Assembly (NCBI RefSeq): GCF_900109665.1
Contig: NZ_FOAO01000024.1
Coordinates: 1 to 64,000 of the forward strand
DNA length: 64,000 nt
DNA from: Blastococcus sp. DSM 46786
GTDB lineage: Bacteria > Actinomycetota > Actinomycetes > Mycobacteriales > Geodermatophilaceae
Direction: 5' to 3'
This document shows, in pieces, positions 33,344-41,770 of the stretch. The first letter of the stretch is position 1; the number at the start of each line of letters is the position of its first letter. The translations under genes were made by a program, and so were the position numbers. The notes beneath the pieces were generated by a model that did not search any database, was not told the DNA's origin, and saw only the letters and a program-made list of their open reading frames with translations.

Positions 33344-34764
33344 GGGGCTTCCTCTCGGGGGGCGGGGCGGAGATCGGGGTGCTGGGCGCGGCCGATGGCC
33401 AGCGCGAGCGCACTGGCCCCGGCGGCGAGGACGACGACGAGCAGCCAGCCCCGGTCGGCCCCGGGCAGCTCCCCGCCGCTGCGGGCGACGGCGGCCAGCA
33501 GCAGCGCGACGCCGAGGGTCGCGCCGAGCTGCCGGGACGCCCCGAACGTGGCGGTCCCGGTGGCCAGCGCACCCGGGGGCAGCGCGGAGGACGCCGCCGC
33601 CGACAGGTTGGTGAGCGTGAGCCCCACGCCGAGACCGGTGAGCAGCTGGCCGGGCAGGAAGGCGGTGAGGTAGTCGGCGTCCGCGCCGACCTGGGTGAGC
33701 CACCACAGCCCGCCCAGCGCGAACAGCGCCGTCCCGGCCGCGGCCACCACCCCGCAGCCGACCCGCGCGCCGAGCCGGCCGGCCGGCACGGCGGCGAGCG
33801 CGGCCAGCAGCGGCCCGGGCACCAGCGCGAAGCCGGCCTCGACCGCCGTGTAGCCCCAGCCGCCGGTCAGCCACAGCACGTTTCCCAGCAGCATCGCGGC
33901 GAACGCGGCCATGAACGCGGCGATGGACGGGCAGGCCAGCGCGAACGCCCGGGCGCGGAACAGCGGCAGGGGCAGCACCGGCACGAGCCCTGCCGGCGCC
34001 CGCGCCGCCCGGACGACGACGAGCACGCCCGCGACCACGGCCGCGGCGAAGGAGGCGACGACGACCGCGTCGCCCCAGCCCCGCTCGGGCGCGTCGACCA
34101 GCGCGTAGGCCAGCGCGCCGACGGCCAGCACGAGGAGGGCGGTGCCGACGACGTCGGGGCGGCGGGTCTCGGTCTCGTCCCACGACTCGGGCAGCACCCG
34201 CAGGCCCACCACCAGCGCCGCGACGACGACCGGCAGGTTGACCAGGAACACCCACCGCCACGACGCCTCGACCAGCAGCCCGCCGATCGGCGGCCCCAGC
34301 GCGGCGGCGACCCCGCCCACCGCCGACCAGACCGCGATCGCCTGCGCCCGCCGGGCCGGCGGGAAGGTGTGCAGCAGCAGCGCCAGCGACGTCGCCGTCA
34401 CCAGGGCGGCACCCACGGACTGCACGACGCGGAAGGCGACCAGGCTGCCGACGTCCCAGGCCAGCGCGCAGCCCAGCGACCCGGCGCCGAAGGCCGCGAG
34501 CCCGGTGAGGAAGACCCGCCGCCGGCCGATGCGGTCGGCGACCCGGCCGGCCGGCGCGAGCAGCGCGGCGAAGCCGATCGTGTAGCCGTTGAGGACCCAG
34601 GACAGCGCCGTCGTCGAGGCGTCGAGCGACCGGCTCAGCGCCGGGAACGCCACGTTGACGATGAACAGGTCGAGGCTGGCCAGGAACACCGCCGCCGACA
34701 CCACGAGGAGCACCAGCCCCGGCCGGGTCGCCCTCGCCGCCTGCGGTTCCGCCGTCGTGCTCAT
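33340..34764 (-). CDS. MFS drug/H+ antiporter, DHA2 (14-span) type
   Basis: The 474-residue protein has ~14 membrane spans and MFS motifs: motif A GRVADRIGRRRVFLTG, and LDLFIVNVAFPAL in TM1 and PPIGGLLVEASWRWVFLVN (motif C region). It is expected to export drugs or metabolites. It is divergent from an HxlR regulator with two matching operators between them, so it is probably the regulator's target. ATG at 34764. Confidence 0.93.
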   Translation of the reverse strand: MSTTAEPQAARATRPGLVLLVVSAAVFLASLDLFIVNVAFPALSRSLDASTTALSWVLNGYTIGFAALLAPAGRVADRIGRRRVFLTGLAAFGAGSLGCALAWDVGSLVAFRVVQSVGAALVTATSLALLLHTFPPARRAQAIAVWSAVGGVAAALGPPIGGLLVEASWRWVFLVNLPVVVAALVVGLRVLPESWDETETRRPDVVGTALLVLAVGALAYALVDAPERGWGDAVVVASFAAAVVAGVLVVVRAARAPAGLVPVLPLPLFRARAFALACPSIAAFMAAFAAMLLGNVLWLTGGWGYTAVEAGFALVPGPLLAALAAVPAGRLGARVGCGVVAAAGTALFALGGLWWLTQVGADADYLTAFLPGQLLTGLGVGLTLTNLSAAASSALPPGALATGTATFGASRQLGATLGVALLLAAVARSGGELPGADRGWLLVVVLAAGASALALAIGRAQHPDLRPAPREEAP

Positions 34765-34785
34765 GGGCACCCCTGCACCGTCGAT

Positions 34786-34802
34786 GGTTCGGTTTCCGAA
34801 CC
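34786..34802. promoter_or_regulatory. HxlR operator-like palindrome, copy 1
   Basis: GGTTCGGTTTCCGAACC is a 6-5-6 palindrome. A second GGTTCG-N5-CGAACC occurs at 34829. This copy lies 21 nt before the MFS ATG. Confidence 0.7.
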
Positions 34803-34828
34803 AGATGGGTCGGGACGTTACACGAGTC

Positions 34829-34845
34829 GGTTCGATATGCGAACC
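34829..34845. promoter_or_regulatory. HxlR operator-like palindrome, copy 2
   Basis: GGTTCGATATGCGAACC has the same half-sites and spacing as copy 1. It ends 7 nt before the regulator ATG and so would block its own promoter. Confidence 0.7.
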
Positions 34846-34852
34846 TGTAGGC

Positions 34853-35320
34853 ATGACGACGCGACTGGACGCGCTCCCGGGCCGGCGCTGCTCGATCGCG
34901 GGCGCGCTCGACGTCGTCGGCGACCGGTGGGCGCTGCTGATCGTCCGCGAGGTGTCGCTGGGCGCGCACCGGTTCAGCGAGATCCTCCGCGGCACCGGTG
35001 CTCCCCGGGAACGGCTGGCCGCCCGGCTCGCCGCACTCGTCGACGCCGGCGTGCTGGAGCGGCGCGAGTACAGCCGCACCCCGCCGCGCGCCGACTACCA
35101 CCTGACGCGGGCCGGCACCGACCTGCTGCCGGTGCTGCAGGCGCTCATGCAGTGGGGCGACCGCCACGTCGCCGACTCACCGCCGGTGGAGCTGCACCAC
35201 CACGGGCACCGCATCGCCGCCTCCTGGGTGTGCGACGTCTGCGGGGAACGGGTCGGGCGGGGCACCGAGCGGCACGTGCCCGGCGGCAGCGAGCCCGGGC
35301 ACGGCCCGCTCCCCCGCTGA
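34853..35320 (+). CDS. HxlR-family transcriptional regulator
   Basis: The 155-residue winged-helix protein has the HxlR signature: CSIAGALDVVGDRWALLIVR near the N-terminus, RFSEILRGTGAPRERLAARL and YHLTRAGTDLLPVL. Cys13 stands where redox- or electrophile-sensing members have theirs, and a C-terminal CDVC pair adds a possible metal or redox site. It is divergent from the MFS efflux operon, with two palindromes between them. Confidence 0.92.
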   Translation: MTTRLDALPGRRCSIAGALDVVGDRWALLIVREVSLGAHRFSEILRGTGAPRERLAARLAALVDAGVLERREYSRTPPRADYHLTRAGTDLLPVLQALMQWGDRHVADSPPVELHHHGHRIAASWVCDVCGERVGRGTERHVPGGSEPGHGPLPR

Positions 35321-35330
35321 GCCCGGGCGA

Positions 35331-35392
35331 CCCGACTTCCGGGAAACCGGGCCCCGTCGGCCCCACCGGGCCCCTACTTCCCGGAAGTCGGG
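35331..35392. repeat. 62-bp palindrome (family 2, copy 2), possible bidirectional terminator
   Basis: 15-bp perfect arms (CCCGACTTCCGGGAA and TTCCCGGAAGTCGGG) lie between converging genes (HxlR and SDR). The first 20 bases match the arm of the element at 8621 at 16 of 20 positions. There is no U-tract. Confidence 0.75.
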
Positions 35393-35424
35393 GCGCGGGC
35401 ACGCGGGTCAGGCGGGCACGCGGG

Positions 35425-36348
35425 TCAGGCGGGCGGCACCTCCAGCGGGACGCCGGTCTCCCGCGCCGACACCTCCCACAGGACGTCGATCTGCTCCTGC
35501 AGGGCCCACCGGCGCAGGATCGGCCGGCGCACCGCTGGTCCGTTGGAGCCGAACCGGGGCGCGTAGAGCTCCCCACCCCCGGCCCGCGGGTCGGTCGCCG
35601 CCCGCAGCTGCGGCCGGGCGCCCTCGAACGGCGTCATCCCCGACCGCGCCGTCAGCGCCTCGAAGAACGCCCCCACCCACCCGGCGCCGCCCTCCCGCAC
35701 CGACCGCGCCTGCAGGTCGGTGTTCGACAGCCCGGGGTGCGCGACCAGCGAGGCCGCGGACACCCCGGCCCGCGCGAACCGCTGCTGCAGCCCCAGGGCG
35801 AAGTGGAGGTTGGCCATCTTGGCCCGGGCGTAGGAGGCCCACGCCCCGTAGCCGCGCCGCAGGTGCGGGTCGGCCGGGTCCAGCCGCCGGGCGCGGTGGC
35901 GCGCCGTGCTCGTCACCGTCACCACCCGGGCCGACGGCGCATGGAGGAGGGCGGGGAGCAGGTGCGCGGTGAGCGCCCAGTGCCCGAGGTGGTTCACCCC
36001 GAGCTGCAGCTCGAAGCCGTCGACGGTGGTGCACTGCGGCATCGCCATCACCCCGGCGTTGTTCACCAGCAGGTCGACCCGCTCGTGCCCGGCCAGCACC
36101 GCGCCCGCCGCGGCCCGCACTGCCGCGAGATCGCCCAGGTCGAGCGGCACGACCTCCAGCGACGCCGCCGGGTACCGCTCGGCGATCCGGGCGACCGCGG
36201 CCGTCGTCTTCTGCGGGTCCCGCGCGGCCAGGACGACGTGCGCACCCGCACCGGCCAGCGCGAGCGACGTCTGCAGGCCGAGGCCGCCGTTGGCACCGGT
36301 CACCACCGCGGTGCGCCCGGCGAGGTCGGGGATGTCCTTCTCGGCCAA
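35425..36348 (-). CDS. short-chain dehydrogenase/reductase (retinol dehydrogenase-like)
   Basis: The ~307-residue SDR has TGANGGLG, NNAGVM, VTSTARH and the catalytic YARAKMAN. It resembles the extended-substrate oxidoreductases related to retinol dehydrogenase; the substrate is unknown. The start is uncertain: TTG 36348 would give the family-typical N-terminus (AEKDIPDLAGRTAVVTGANG), whereas the next ATG upstream (36447) adds 33 residues that do not look coding. Confidence 0.85.
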   Translation of the reverse strand: MAEKDIPDLAGRTAVVTGANGGLGLQTSLALAGAGAHVVLAARDPQKTTAAVARIAERYPAASLEVVPLDLGDLAAVRAAAGAVLAGHERVDLLVNNAGVMAMPQCTTVDGFELQLGVNHLGHWALTAHLLPALLHAPSARVVTVTSTARHRARRLDPADPHLRRGYGAWASYARAKMANLHFALGLQQRFARAGVSAASLVAHPGLSNTDLQARSVREGGAGWVGAFFEALTARSGMTPFEGARPQLRAATDPRAGGGELYAPRFGSNGPAVRRPILRRWALQEQIDVLWEVSARETGVPLEVPPA

Positions 36349-36479
36349 GCCATGGGCGGATCGTGCCGGGCGGATGCGCCACGCGTCACGGCCGCCCCCC
36401 ACCGACGATGTGCGCCGGCCGCCGGGTGCTGGACGCCGGGCCCTCACTGTCAGCGCGCATGCTCGAAGGGGGTGACGGG

Positions 36480-37034
36480 TCAGGGCAGGCGGCCGGTGGC
36501 CTTGAGCTCCACCGCCGTCAGCACCTCCCAGCGGACCGCCGAGCTGCCCGGCCGGATCAGCCGCCAGTAGCGGTCGAACCGGCGGCGGGTGACCTCGTCG
36601 GTCGACGTGATGCGGGTCTCCGAGCTCAGGTCCGTGCCGCCGCCGCGCGCGGTCAACCGGAAGTCGATCGCCGCCTTGACCCAGCCGCGCTGGGTGAACC
36701 GGCGGAAGGCCGGCGCATCCAACGCCGGGCCGTCGTCGCCGCCGTCCAGGCGCCAGGCCTGCAGCGGACCGCCGAAGACCACCGACGACGGCCCCTCGGC
36801 GCCCAGCAGCGGCACCGGCAGCGCGTCCAGGAACGGCCGGTCGTGCAGCTGCCCGAGGCCGCGGCCGGAGAGCACCACCGGCAGGAACCGGGCCGCGCCC
36901 AGCACCAGCGTCACCGGCAGCTGGGAGAGACGGACCGCGTGCAGCGCGTCCCAGACGGCCTCGGGCCCGGCCGCGATCCAGCGCGTCTGCCGGGTGACGT
37001 GCTCCGGCCGCGGCAGGACGTCGTCGAGGTCCAT
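36480..37034 (-). CDS. SRPBCC-like hypothetical protein
   Basis: The 184-residue protein contains an SRPBCC/START-like pattern (TRQTRWIAAGPEAVWDALHA at the start; FRLTARGGGTDLSSETRI, FDRYWRLIRPGSSAVRWEV at the end). This fold binds hydrophobic ligands. I cannot assign a function. Its ATG overlaps the stop of the upstream serine hydrolase gene by one base (TGATG), so it is co-translated with it. Confidence 0.75.
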   Translation of the reverse strand: MDLDDVLPRPEHVTRQTRWIAAGPEAVWDALHAVRLSQLPVTLVLGAARFLPVVLSGRGLGQLHDRPFLDALPVPLLGAEGPSSVVFGGPLQAWRLDGGDDGPALDAPAFRRFTQRGWVKAAIDFRLTARGGGTDLSSETRITSTDEVTRRRFDRYWRLIRPGSSAVRWEVLTAVELKATGRLP

Positions 37035-38167
37035 CAGGCCAGCGCGTCGTACACGGCCCGCACGTAGGCCTCGCTGCGCGGCGAGCCGATCAGCCCGCCG
37101 CCCATCCGGTTCATCATGTAGGTGATCGTCAGCCGCCGGTCGAGGTCCACCACCGCCAGCGAGCCGCCCCAGCCGCCCCAGAAGAAGGTCCGGCCCTCGG
37201 GCACGTAGGGCACCGTCGGGGAGCCGAGGCAGAAGCCCGTCCCCCAGCGGAACGGCGCGCCCAGCACCAGGTCCACGCCGTCGGCCTGCACGTCGAGCAC
37301 CTTCTCCACGGTGGCGGGCTGCAGCAGCCGCACCCCGCCGGCCTCGCCGCCCAGCGACAGCGTGCGCAGCACCCGCATGACGCCGCGGGCGTTGGAGTGG
37401 CCGTTGAGCGCACCGAGGTCGGCGGCCCGCCACTCCGGGCTGTTGGCGGCCTTCGCCGAGGCCAGCGGGCCGGTGAAGGTCTTCACCGCCACCGATTCCG
37501 GGTCGAGCGTGCGCGGGTCGACGTCCGGGCGCGGCGGGGGCACCACCGGCGCGATCCGCGACACCTCCGACTCCCGCGCCCCGATCTGGAAGTCCGCGCC
37601 CAGCGGGTCGGCGATCCGGTCGGCCACGAACTTCTTGAACGTCGTGTTGGTGATCCGCCGGATCACCTCGCCGACCAGGTGCCCCTGGTTGTTGGCGTGG
37701 TAGCCCGACGCCGTCCCCGGCTCCCACCAGGGGCGCTGCTGGGCGAGCCGCTCGGTGGCCAAGTGCCAGTCGTACATGTCGCGGATGGAGAAGGGCTGCT
37801 CCCAGCCCGAGACGCCGGAGGTGTGTGACAGCAGCTGCCGCACCCGCACGTCCTTCTTGCCCTTCGCGCAGAACTCCGGCCAGTAGTCGCCCACCGGGGC
37901 GTCGAGGTCCAGCTCGCCGCGGTCGACGAGCATGAGGGCGGCCAGCGCCAGCACGCACTTCGTCGTCGACCAGACGTTGACGATCGTGTGCTCCGACCAC
38001 GGGAGGGTGCGCGCCTCGTCGCGGTGACCGCCCCAGAGGTCGACGACGGTCTCGCCGTCGAGGTCCACGGCGACCGATGCGCCGAGCTCCTCGCCGTCCA
38101 GCTGCTGCGCCAGCGCCTCGCGCACCCCCGCGAACCGCTCGTCGCACCTGCCGTGGACCTCCGCCAT
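37034..38167 (-). CDS. serine hydrolase of the beta-lactamase class C/EstB family
   Basis: The 377-residue enzyme carries the active-site STTK (WSTTKCVLAL) and the YxN motif (GYHANN). HTSGVSGW and FFWGGWGG follow. No signal peptide is visible, so this is probably an intracellular esterase or peptidase rather than an antibiotic-resistance enzyme. ATG 38167. It forms an operon with the SRPBCC-like gene. Confidence 0.88.
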   Translation of the reverse strand: MAEVHGRCDERFAGVREALAQQLDGEELGASVAVDLDGETVVDLWGGHRDEARTLPWSEHTIVNVWSTTKCVLALAALMLVDRGELDLDAPVGDYWPEFCAKGKKDVRVRQLLSHTSGVSGWEQPFSIRDMYDWHLATERLAQQRPWWEPGTASGYHANNQGHLVGEVIRRITNTTFKKFVADRIADPLGADFQIGARESEVSRIAPVVPPPRPDVDPRTLDPESVAVKTFTGPLASAKAANSPEWRAADLGALNGHSNARGVMRVLRTLSLGGEAGGVRLLQPATVEKVLDVQADGVDLVLGAPFRWGTGFCLGSPTVPYVPEGRTFFWGGWGGSLAVVDLDRRLTITYMMNRMGGGLIGSPRSEAYVRAVYDALA

Positions 38168-38379
38168 GGGACCTCCTCGCTCGCCCGCGACCTCGTCGTC
38201 GCGTCCGGAACCGATCATGGACACACTCCCCGGCCCGGCCGTGCTGCGCCACCGAAGACCTCGCGACGGCGGCGCCGGGGCCGGGGATCCCCTCGGGAGG
38301 TTCTGCCCCTGGTCCGCACGGGGAGCAGAGGCGGAGCGTCGTCCGGGGCGCCCCGCCGGGAGCGCCGTGCCGCACGTGA

Positions 38380-38700
38380 CGCTCCGGGGAGCAGGCCTGG
38401 TCCCCGCCGGGCCCGTCGGCAGGGCGCTTCCTCGACGACCGGGACGACTGGTGGGATGCGCCGGACCTGGGAGCGTGCTCCGCGCAACTGCTGCGCCGGC
38501 TCGACGCGGAGCTGATCGAGCTGCGCGACGATGCCCGGGACGAGGCAGGCAACTCGCCGGTGCCGGGGCCGGCCCTGCTGTCGCACGACACAGCGCGTGC
38601 CCTGCTGGCCGACCCAGAGCGGTGGTACGAGGAGCGGACGGGCGGCTGCACCCTCGTCCACGCCACCGAGCTCGGGCGGAGCACCCGGCGGTCCGCTGGC
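38380..38700 (+). pseudogene. remnant of an unrecognised gene
   Basis: A plus-strand frame encodes protein-like sequence with good codon bias (FLDDRDDWWDAPDLGACSAQ, LLRRLDAELIELRDDARDEA, LLADPERWYEERTGG). The frame opens just after a stop at 38377 and has no usable start before the GTG at 38560. Downstream it runs on into the antisense of the next gene without a stop of its own. This looks like the middle of a decayed gene. Confidence 0.35.
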
Positions 38701-38745
38701 CCTGAGGTGGGCGGCGGCGGGTTCCACGTGGAACCCGCTGCCGGC

Positions 38746-39369
38746 TCACCCCGGGAGCGTCAGGTCCCCGGTCTCCAGCTCGCCCACCCGCCGGTAGGCC
38801 GCCATCACGGCTCCGGTCGACGTCACCTCCGACGAGGTCAGCCGCCACGAGCGCGGCGCCGCGTCGTCGGCGAACAGGCGCTTGCCCGCGCCGACCACGA
38901 CCGGGAAGGTGATCAGCCGCAGCTCGTCGACCAGGTCCTCGCGCAGCAGCGTGTGCACCAGCCCGGCCGAGCCGTGCACCTGCAGCTCGCCGCCGTCCCG
39001 CTGCGTCAGCTCCCGCACCGCCGAGGGCACGTCACCCTCGAGCAGCCGCGCGGTATCCCACTCCAGCGGCGCGGTGAGCGTCCGCGACGCCACGTGCTTG
39101 GTCAACGTGTTCAGCGCCGTGCCGACCGGGTCGCCCTCCGTCGGGGCCTTCGGCCAGTGCGCGGCGAAGATCTCGTAGGTGCCGCGGCCCAGGAGGAAGT
39201 CCTCGGCGGGGGCGAACCACCGCTCCATCTGGGCGCCCATGGCCTCGTCGAAGAACGGCACCAGCCAGCCGCCGTGGCGGAAGCCGCCCGAGGTGTCCTC
39301 CTGCGGGCCGCCGGGGGCCTGCACGACCCCGTCGAGGGTCAGGAACGTGGTGACGACGATCGGGCGCAC
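38746..39369 (-). CDS. RibD/dihydrofolate reductase-like protein
   Basis: The 207-residue protein matches the RibD C-terminal/DHFR-like fold found in many actinobacterial paralogues: VTTFLTLDGVVQAPGGPQED at the start, LLGRGTYEIFAAHWP in the middle and LRLITFPVVVGAGKRLF toward the end. These are NADPH-binding reductases of unknown substrate. GTG 39369 with a strong AAGGAGG SD. Confidence 0.88.
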   Translation of the reverse strand: MRPIVVTTFLTLDGVVQAPGGPQEDTSGGFRHGGWLVPFFDEAMGAQMERWFAPAEDFLLGRGTYEIFAAHWPKAPTEGDPVGTALNTLTKHVASRTLTAPLEWDTARLLEGDVPSAVRELTQRDGGELQVHGSAGLVHTLLREDLVDELRLITFPVVVGAGKRLFADDAAPRSWRLTSSEVTSTGAVMAAYRRVGELETGDLTLPG

Positions 39370-39442
39370 GGTGTCCTCCTTGCGTGGGGCGGGACGGTCT
39401 CCGGGTAGACGACCGCCGGCCCCGGAACTCATCGCCGCCGGG

Positions 39443-40411
39443 TCAGGGCAGCCGCCGCGCCCGCCGCCGCTCCGTGCTCTTCGCCCCGTACATGGCGCGG
39501 TCCGCGCGGGCGATGACGTCGTCCGACGGCTCCCCGGGGCGCCCGATGGTCGCCCCGACGCTCACCCCGATCGACAGCGGCGCGTCGGGCCCCGGGAAGG
39601 GCATGCCCAGCCGGGCGACGACGCGCTGCGACAGGTCGGCCAGCGCCGCCTCGCTGGCCACGGAGCAGAGGATCACGAACTCGTCGCCACCGAAGCGCGC
39701 CACGAGGTGCTCGGGGCCGGCGACCTCCACCAGCCGGGTGGCCGCCTCGGCGAGCAGGCGGTCGCCCACGCCGTGCCCGTACTGGTCGTTGACCCGCTTG
39801 AACTCGTCGAGGTCGCAGAAGAGCAGCCCGCAACCGGTCGTGCTCAACCGCAGCCCCAGCTCGTCGAACAGGGCCCCGCGGTTGGCCACGCCCGTGAGCG
39901 GATCGGTGCGGGTCTTCTCGTGCAGCCGTGCCTCCCGGGCCCGCTCCTCCGTCACGTCGAGGCCCACGCAGGCGATCGCCCAGGGCTGCCCGTCGTCGTC
40001 CCGCAGGACGGTGTTGCGCATGGTGATCCGCCGGAAGCCACCGTGCGCGTCGACCCAGTCGGCCTCCAACGGGTAGGCCTTGCCGCTCCGGATCGCCAGC
40101 TGCACGGCCTCCTCGGCGTAGGGCACGTCGCCGGGGATCACCCACACCTCGACGAACCGCCGGCCGAGCAGCGCGTCGCGGTCGAGCCCGGTGAAGCGCT
40201 GCAGGGCGAGGTTGGCGAGCACGATCCGGCCCTCGGCGTCGATGATGCACAGCAGCGCGTCCACCGCCTGCACGAAGGCGCACGCCAGGTGGGTGTCCGG
40301 CAGGCCGGGGCCCGCGACCCTCCACGGCACGGCGCCCTCCTGCGCAGGCATCCCGCGCTCACCCCCGCTGCTCGTCGGACGGACCGGTTCCGCGCCCGGG
40401 GCGGTGACCAT
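39443..40411 (-). CDS. PAS-GGDEF diguanylate cyclase
   Basis: The 322-residue soluble protein has a PAS domain (about 45-155; ALLCIIDAEGRIVLANLALQ) and an intact GGDEF domain (FGGDEFVIL). It should make c-di-GMP from two GTP in response to a PAS-sensed signal. No EAL domain is present. The ATG is 40411; ATG 40351 is also possible. It is divergent from the flavohaemoglobin gene, so oxygen or NO could be its cue, but this is speculation. Confidence 0.9.
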   Translation of the reverse strand: MVTAPGAEPVRPTSSGGERGMPAQEGAVPWRVAGPGLPDTHLACAFVQAVDALLCIIDAEGRIVLANLALQRFTGLDRDALLGRRFVEVWVIPGDVPYAEEAVQLAIRSGKAYPLEADWVDAHGGFRRITMRNTVLRDDDGQPWAIACVGLDVTEERAREARLHEKTRTDPLTGVANRGALFDELGLRLSTTGCGLLFCDLDEFKRVNDQYGHGVGDRLLAEAATRLVEVAGPEHLVARFGGDEFVILCSVASEAALADLSQRVVARLGMPFPGPDAPLSIGVSVGATIGRPGEPSDDVIARADRAMYGAKSTERRRARRLP

Positions 40412-40513
40412 ACGGCGCGAGGTGACCTCCCGGGACCGTTCCGGACCTGCCCCGGCACCCCGTGTTGCCTAACGTGGCCCTGGTACGGGGAACCGAGGGG
40501 GAAGGAGTTCCGC

Positions 40514-41722
40514 ATGTTGTCCGACAGGTCCGCACCCGTCATCCAGGCCACGCTGCCGGTCGTCGCGGAGAACATCCAGGAGATCGCGCGGCGGTTCTAC
40601 GCGCACCTGTTCGGGGAGCACCCCGAGCTGTTCGACGGCACGTTCAACCGCGGCAACCAGGCCGAGGGCACCCAGCAGGTCGCGCTCGCCGGTTCCGTGG
40701 CGGTGTTCGCCAGCGCGCTGGTGAACCACCCCGACCGGCTGCCCGAGCACCTGATGAGCCGCATCGCCCACAAGCACACCTCGCTGGGCATCACGCCCGA
40801 GCAGTACCAGGTGGTGCACGACAACCTGTTCTGGGCGATCGTCGAGGTCCTCGGCGACGCCGTCACGCCCGAGGTCGCCGCCGCCTGGGACGAGGTCTAC
40901 TGGCTGATGGCCAACGCGCTCATCAACCAGGAGCGCGGCCTGTACAGCGCCCGGGGCGTCCGCCCGGACACCGTCTGGCGGCAGTGGGAGGTCACCGAGA
41001 AGACCCCCGAGACCGACGACGTCGTCACCTTCAAGGTCAAGCGGGTCGACGACCGGCTGGTGAAGACCTCGCTGCCCGGCCAGTACGTGACGGTGCGCCC
41101 TGTCATGCCCGACGGCGTCCGCCAGCCGCGGCAGTACAGCCTCACCCGCGCCGACGACGGCGAGCACCGCCAGTTCTCCGTCAAGCGGGTGCACGGCGGC
41201 GGCACGCCCGACGGCGAGGTGTCGAACCTGCTGCACGACTCGGTCGGTGTCGGCGACCGGCTCGAGCTGTCGGTGCCGTTCGGCGACGTCGTCCTCGACG
41301 ACTCCGGGCGCCCGGTGGTCTTCGCCAGCGCCGGCATCGGCATCACGCCGATGGCCGGGATGCTCTCGCACCTGGCGCACGCCGGTTCCGGCCTGGACGT
41401 ACGGCTGTGGCACGCCGACGTCGACGAGGCCTCCTGGGCGCTGCGGGAGCAGGTGGTCGGCGACGTCCACAAGCTGCCCAACGCCTCGGTGCACGTCTGG
41501 TTCGAGCAGGGCGACGGGTGCTCGATGCCGGTCGCCGGGGCGCACGCCGGCCAGATGGACCTCTCGCAGGTCGACCTGCCCTGGGGTGCCGTGTATTACC
41601 TCTGCGGCCCGCTGCCCTTCATGCAGGCGGTGCGCAGCACGCTCATCGACCGGGGCGTCCCGGCCAGGGACATCCAGTACGAGGTCTTCGGGCCCGACCT
41701 CTGGCAGGCCGATCTGGACTGA
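40514..41722 (+). CDS. hmp: flavohaemoglobin, nitric oxide dioxygenase
   Basis: The 402-residue protein converts NO and O2 to nitrate using NAD(P)H. The globin domain (1-~140) has distal Y29 and proximal H88 (AHKHTSLGI). The FAD domain has QYVTVRPV and RQYSLTRADDG, and the NAD domain has FASAGIGITPMAGML and YYLCGPLPFMQAV. Length is normal. A GAAGGAG SD precedes the ATG. It protects against nitrosative stress. Confidence 0.96.
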   Translation: MLSDRSAPVIQATLPVVAENIQEIARRFYAHLFGEHPELFDGTFNRGNQAEGTQQVALAGSVAVFASALVNHPDRLPEHLMSRIAHKHTSLGITPEQYQVVHDNLFWAIVEVLGDAVTPEVAAAWDEVYWLMANALINQERGLYSARGVRPDTVWRQWEVTEKTPETDDVVTFKVKRVDDRLVKTSLPGQYVTVRPVMPDGVRQPRQYSLTRADDGEHRQFSVKRVHGGGTPDGEVSNLLHDSVGVGDRLELSVPFGDVVLDDSGRPVVFASAGIGITPMAGMLSHLAHAGSGLDVRLWHADVDEASWALREQVVGDVHKLPNASVHVWFEQGDGCSMPVAGAHAGQMDLSQVDLPWGAVYYLCGPLPFMQAVRSTLIDRGVPARDIQYEVFGPDLWQADLD

Positions 41723-41770
41723 ACCGCGGGGCCGGGGCGGCGCGGCGCGGCGTGGACGACGGCGCGAGCC

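Noticed and set aside
33379-36570. A 1063-codon plus-strand frame
   Set aside because: It runs antisense or out of frame through several well-supported genes (MFS transporter, HxlR, SDR). Composition is low-complexity.
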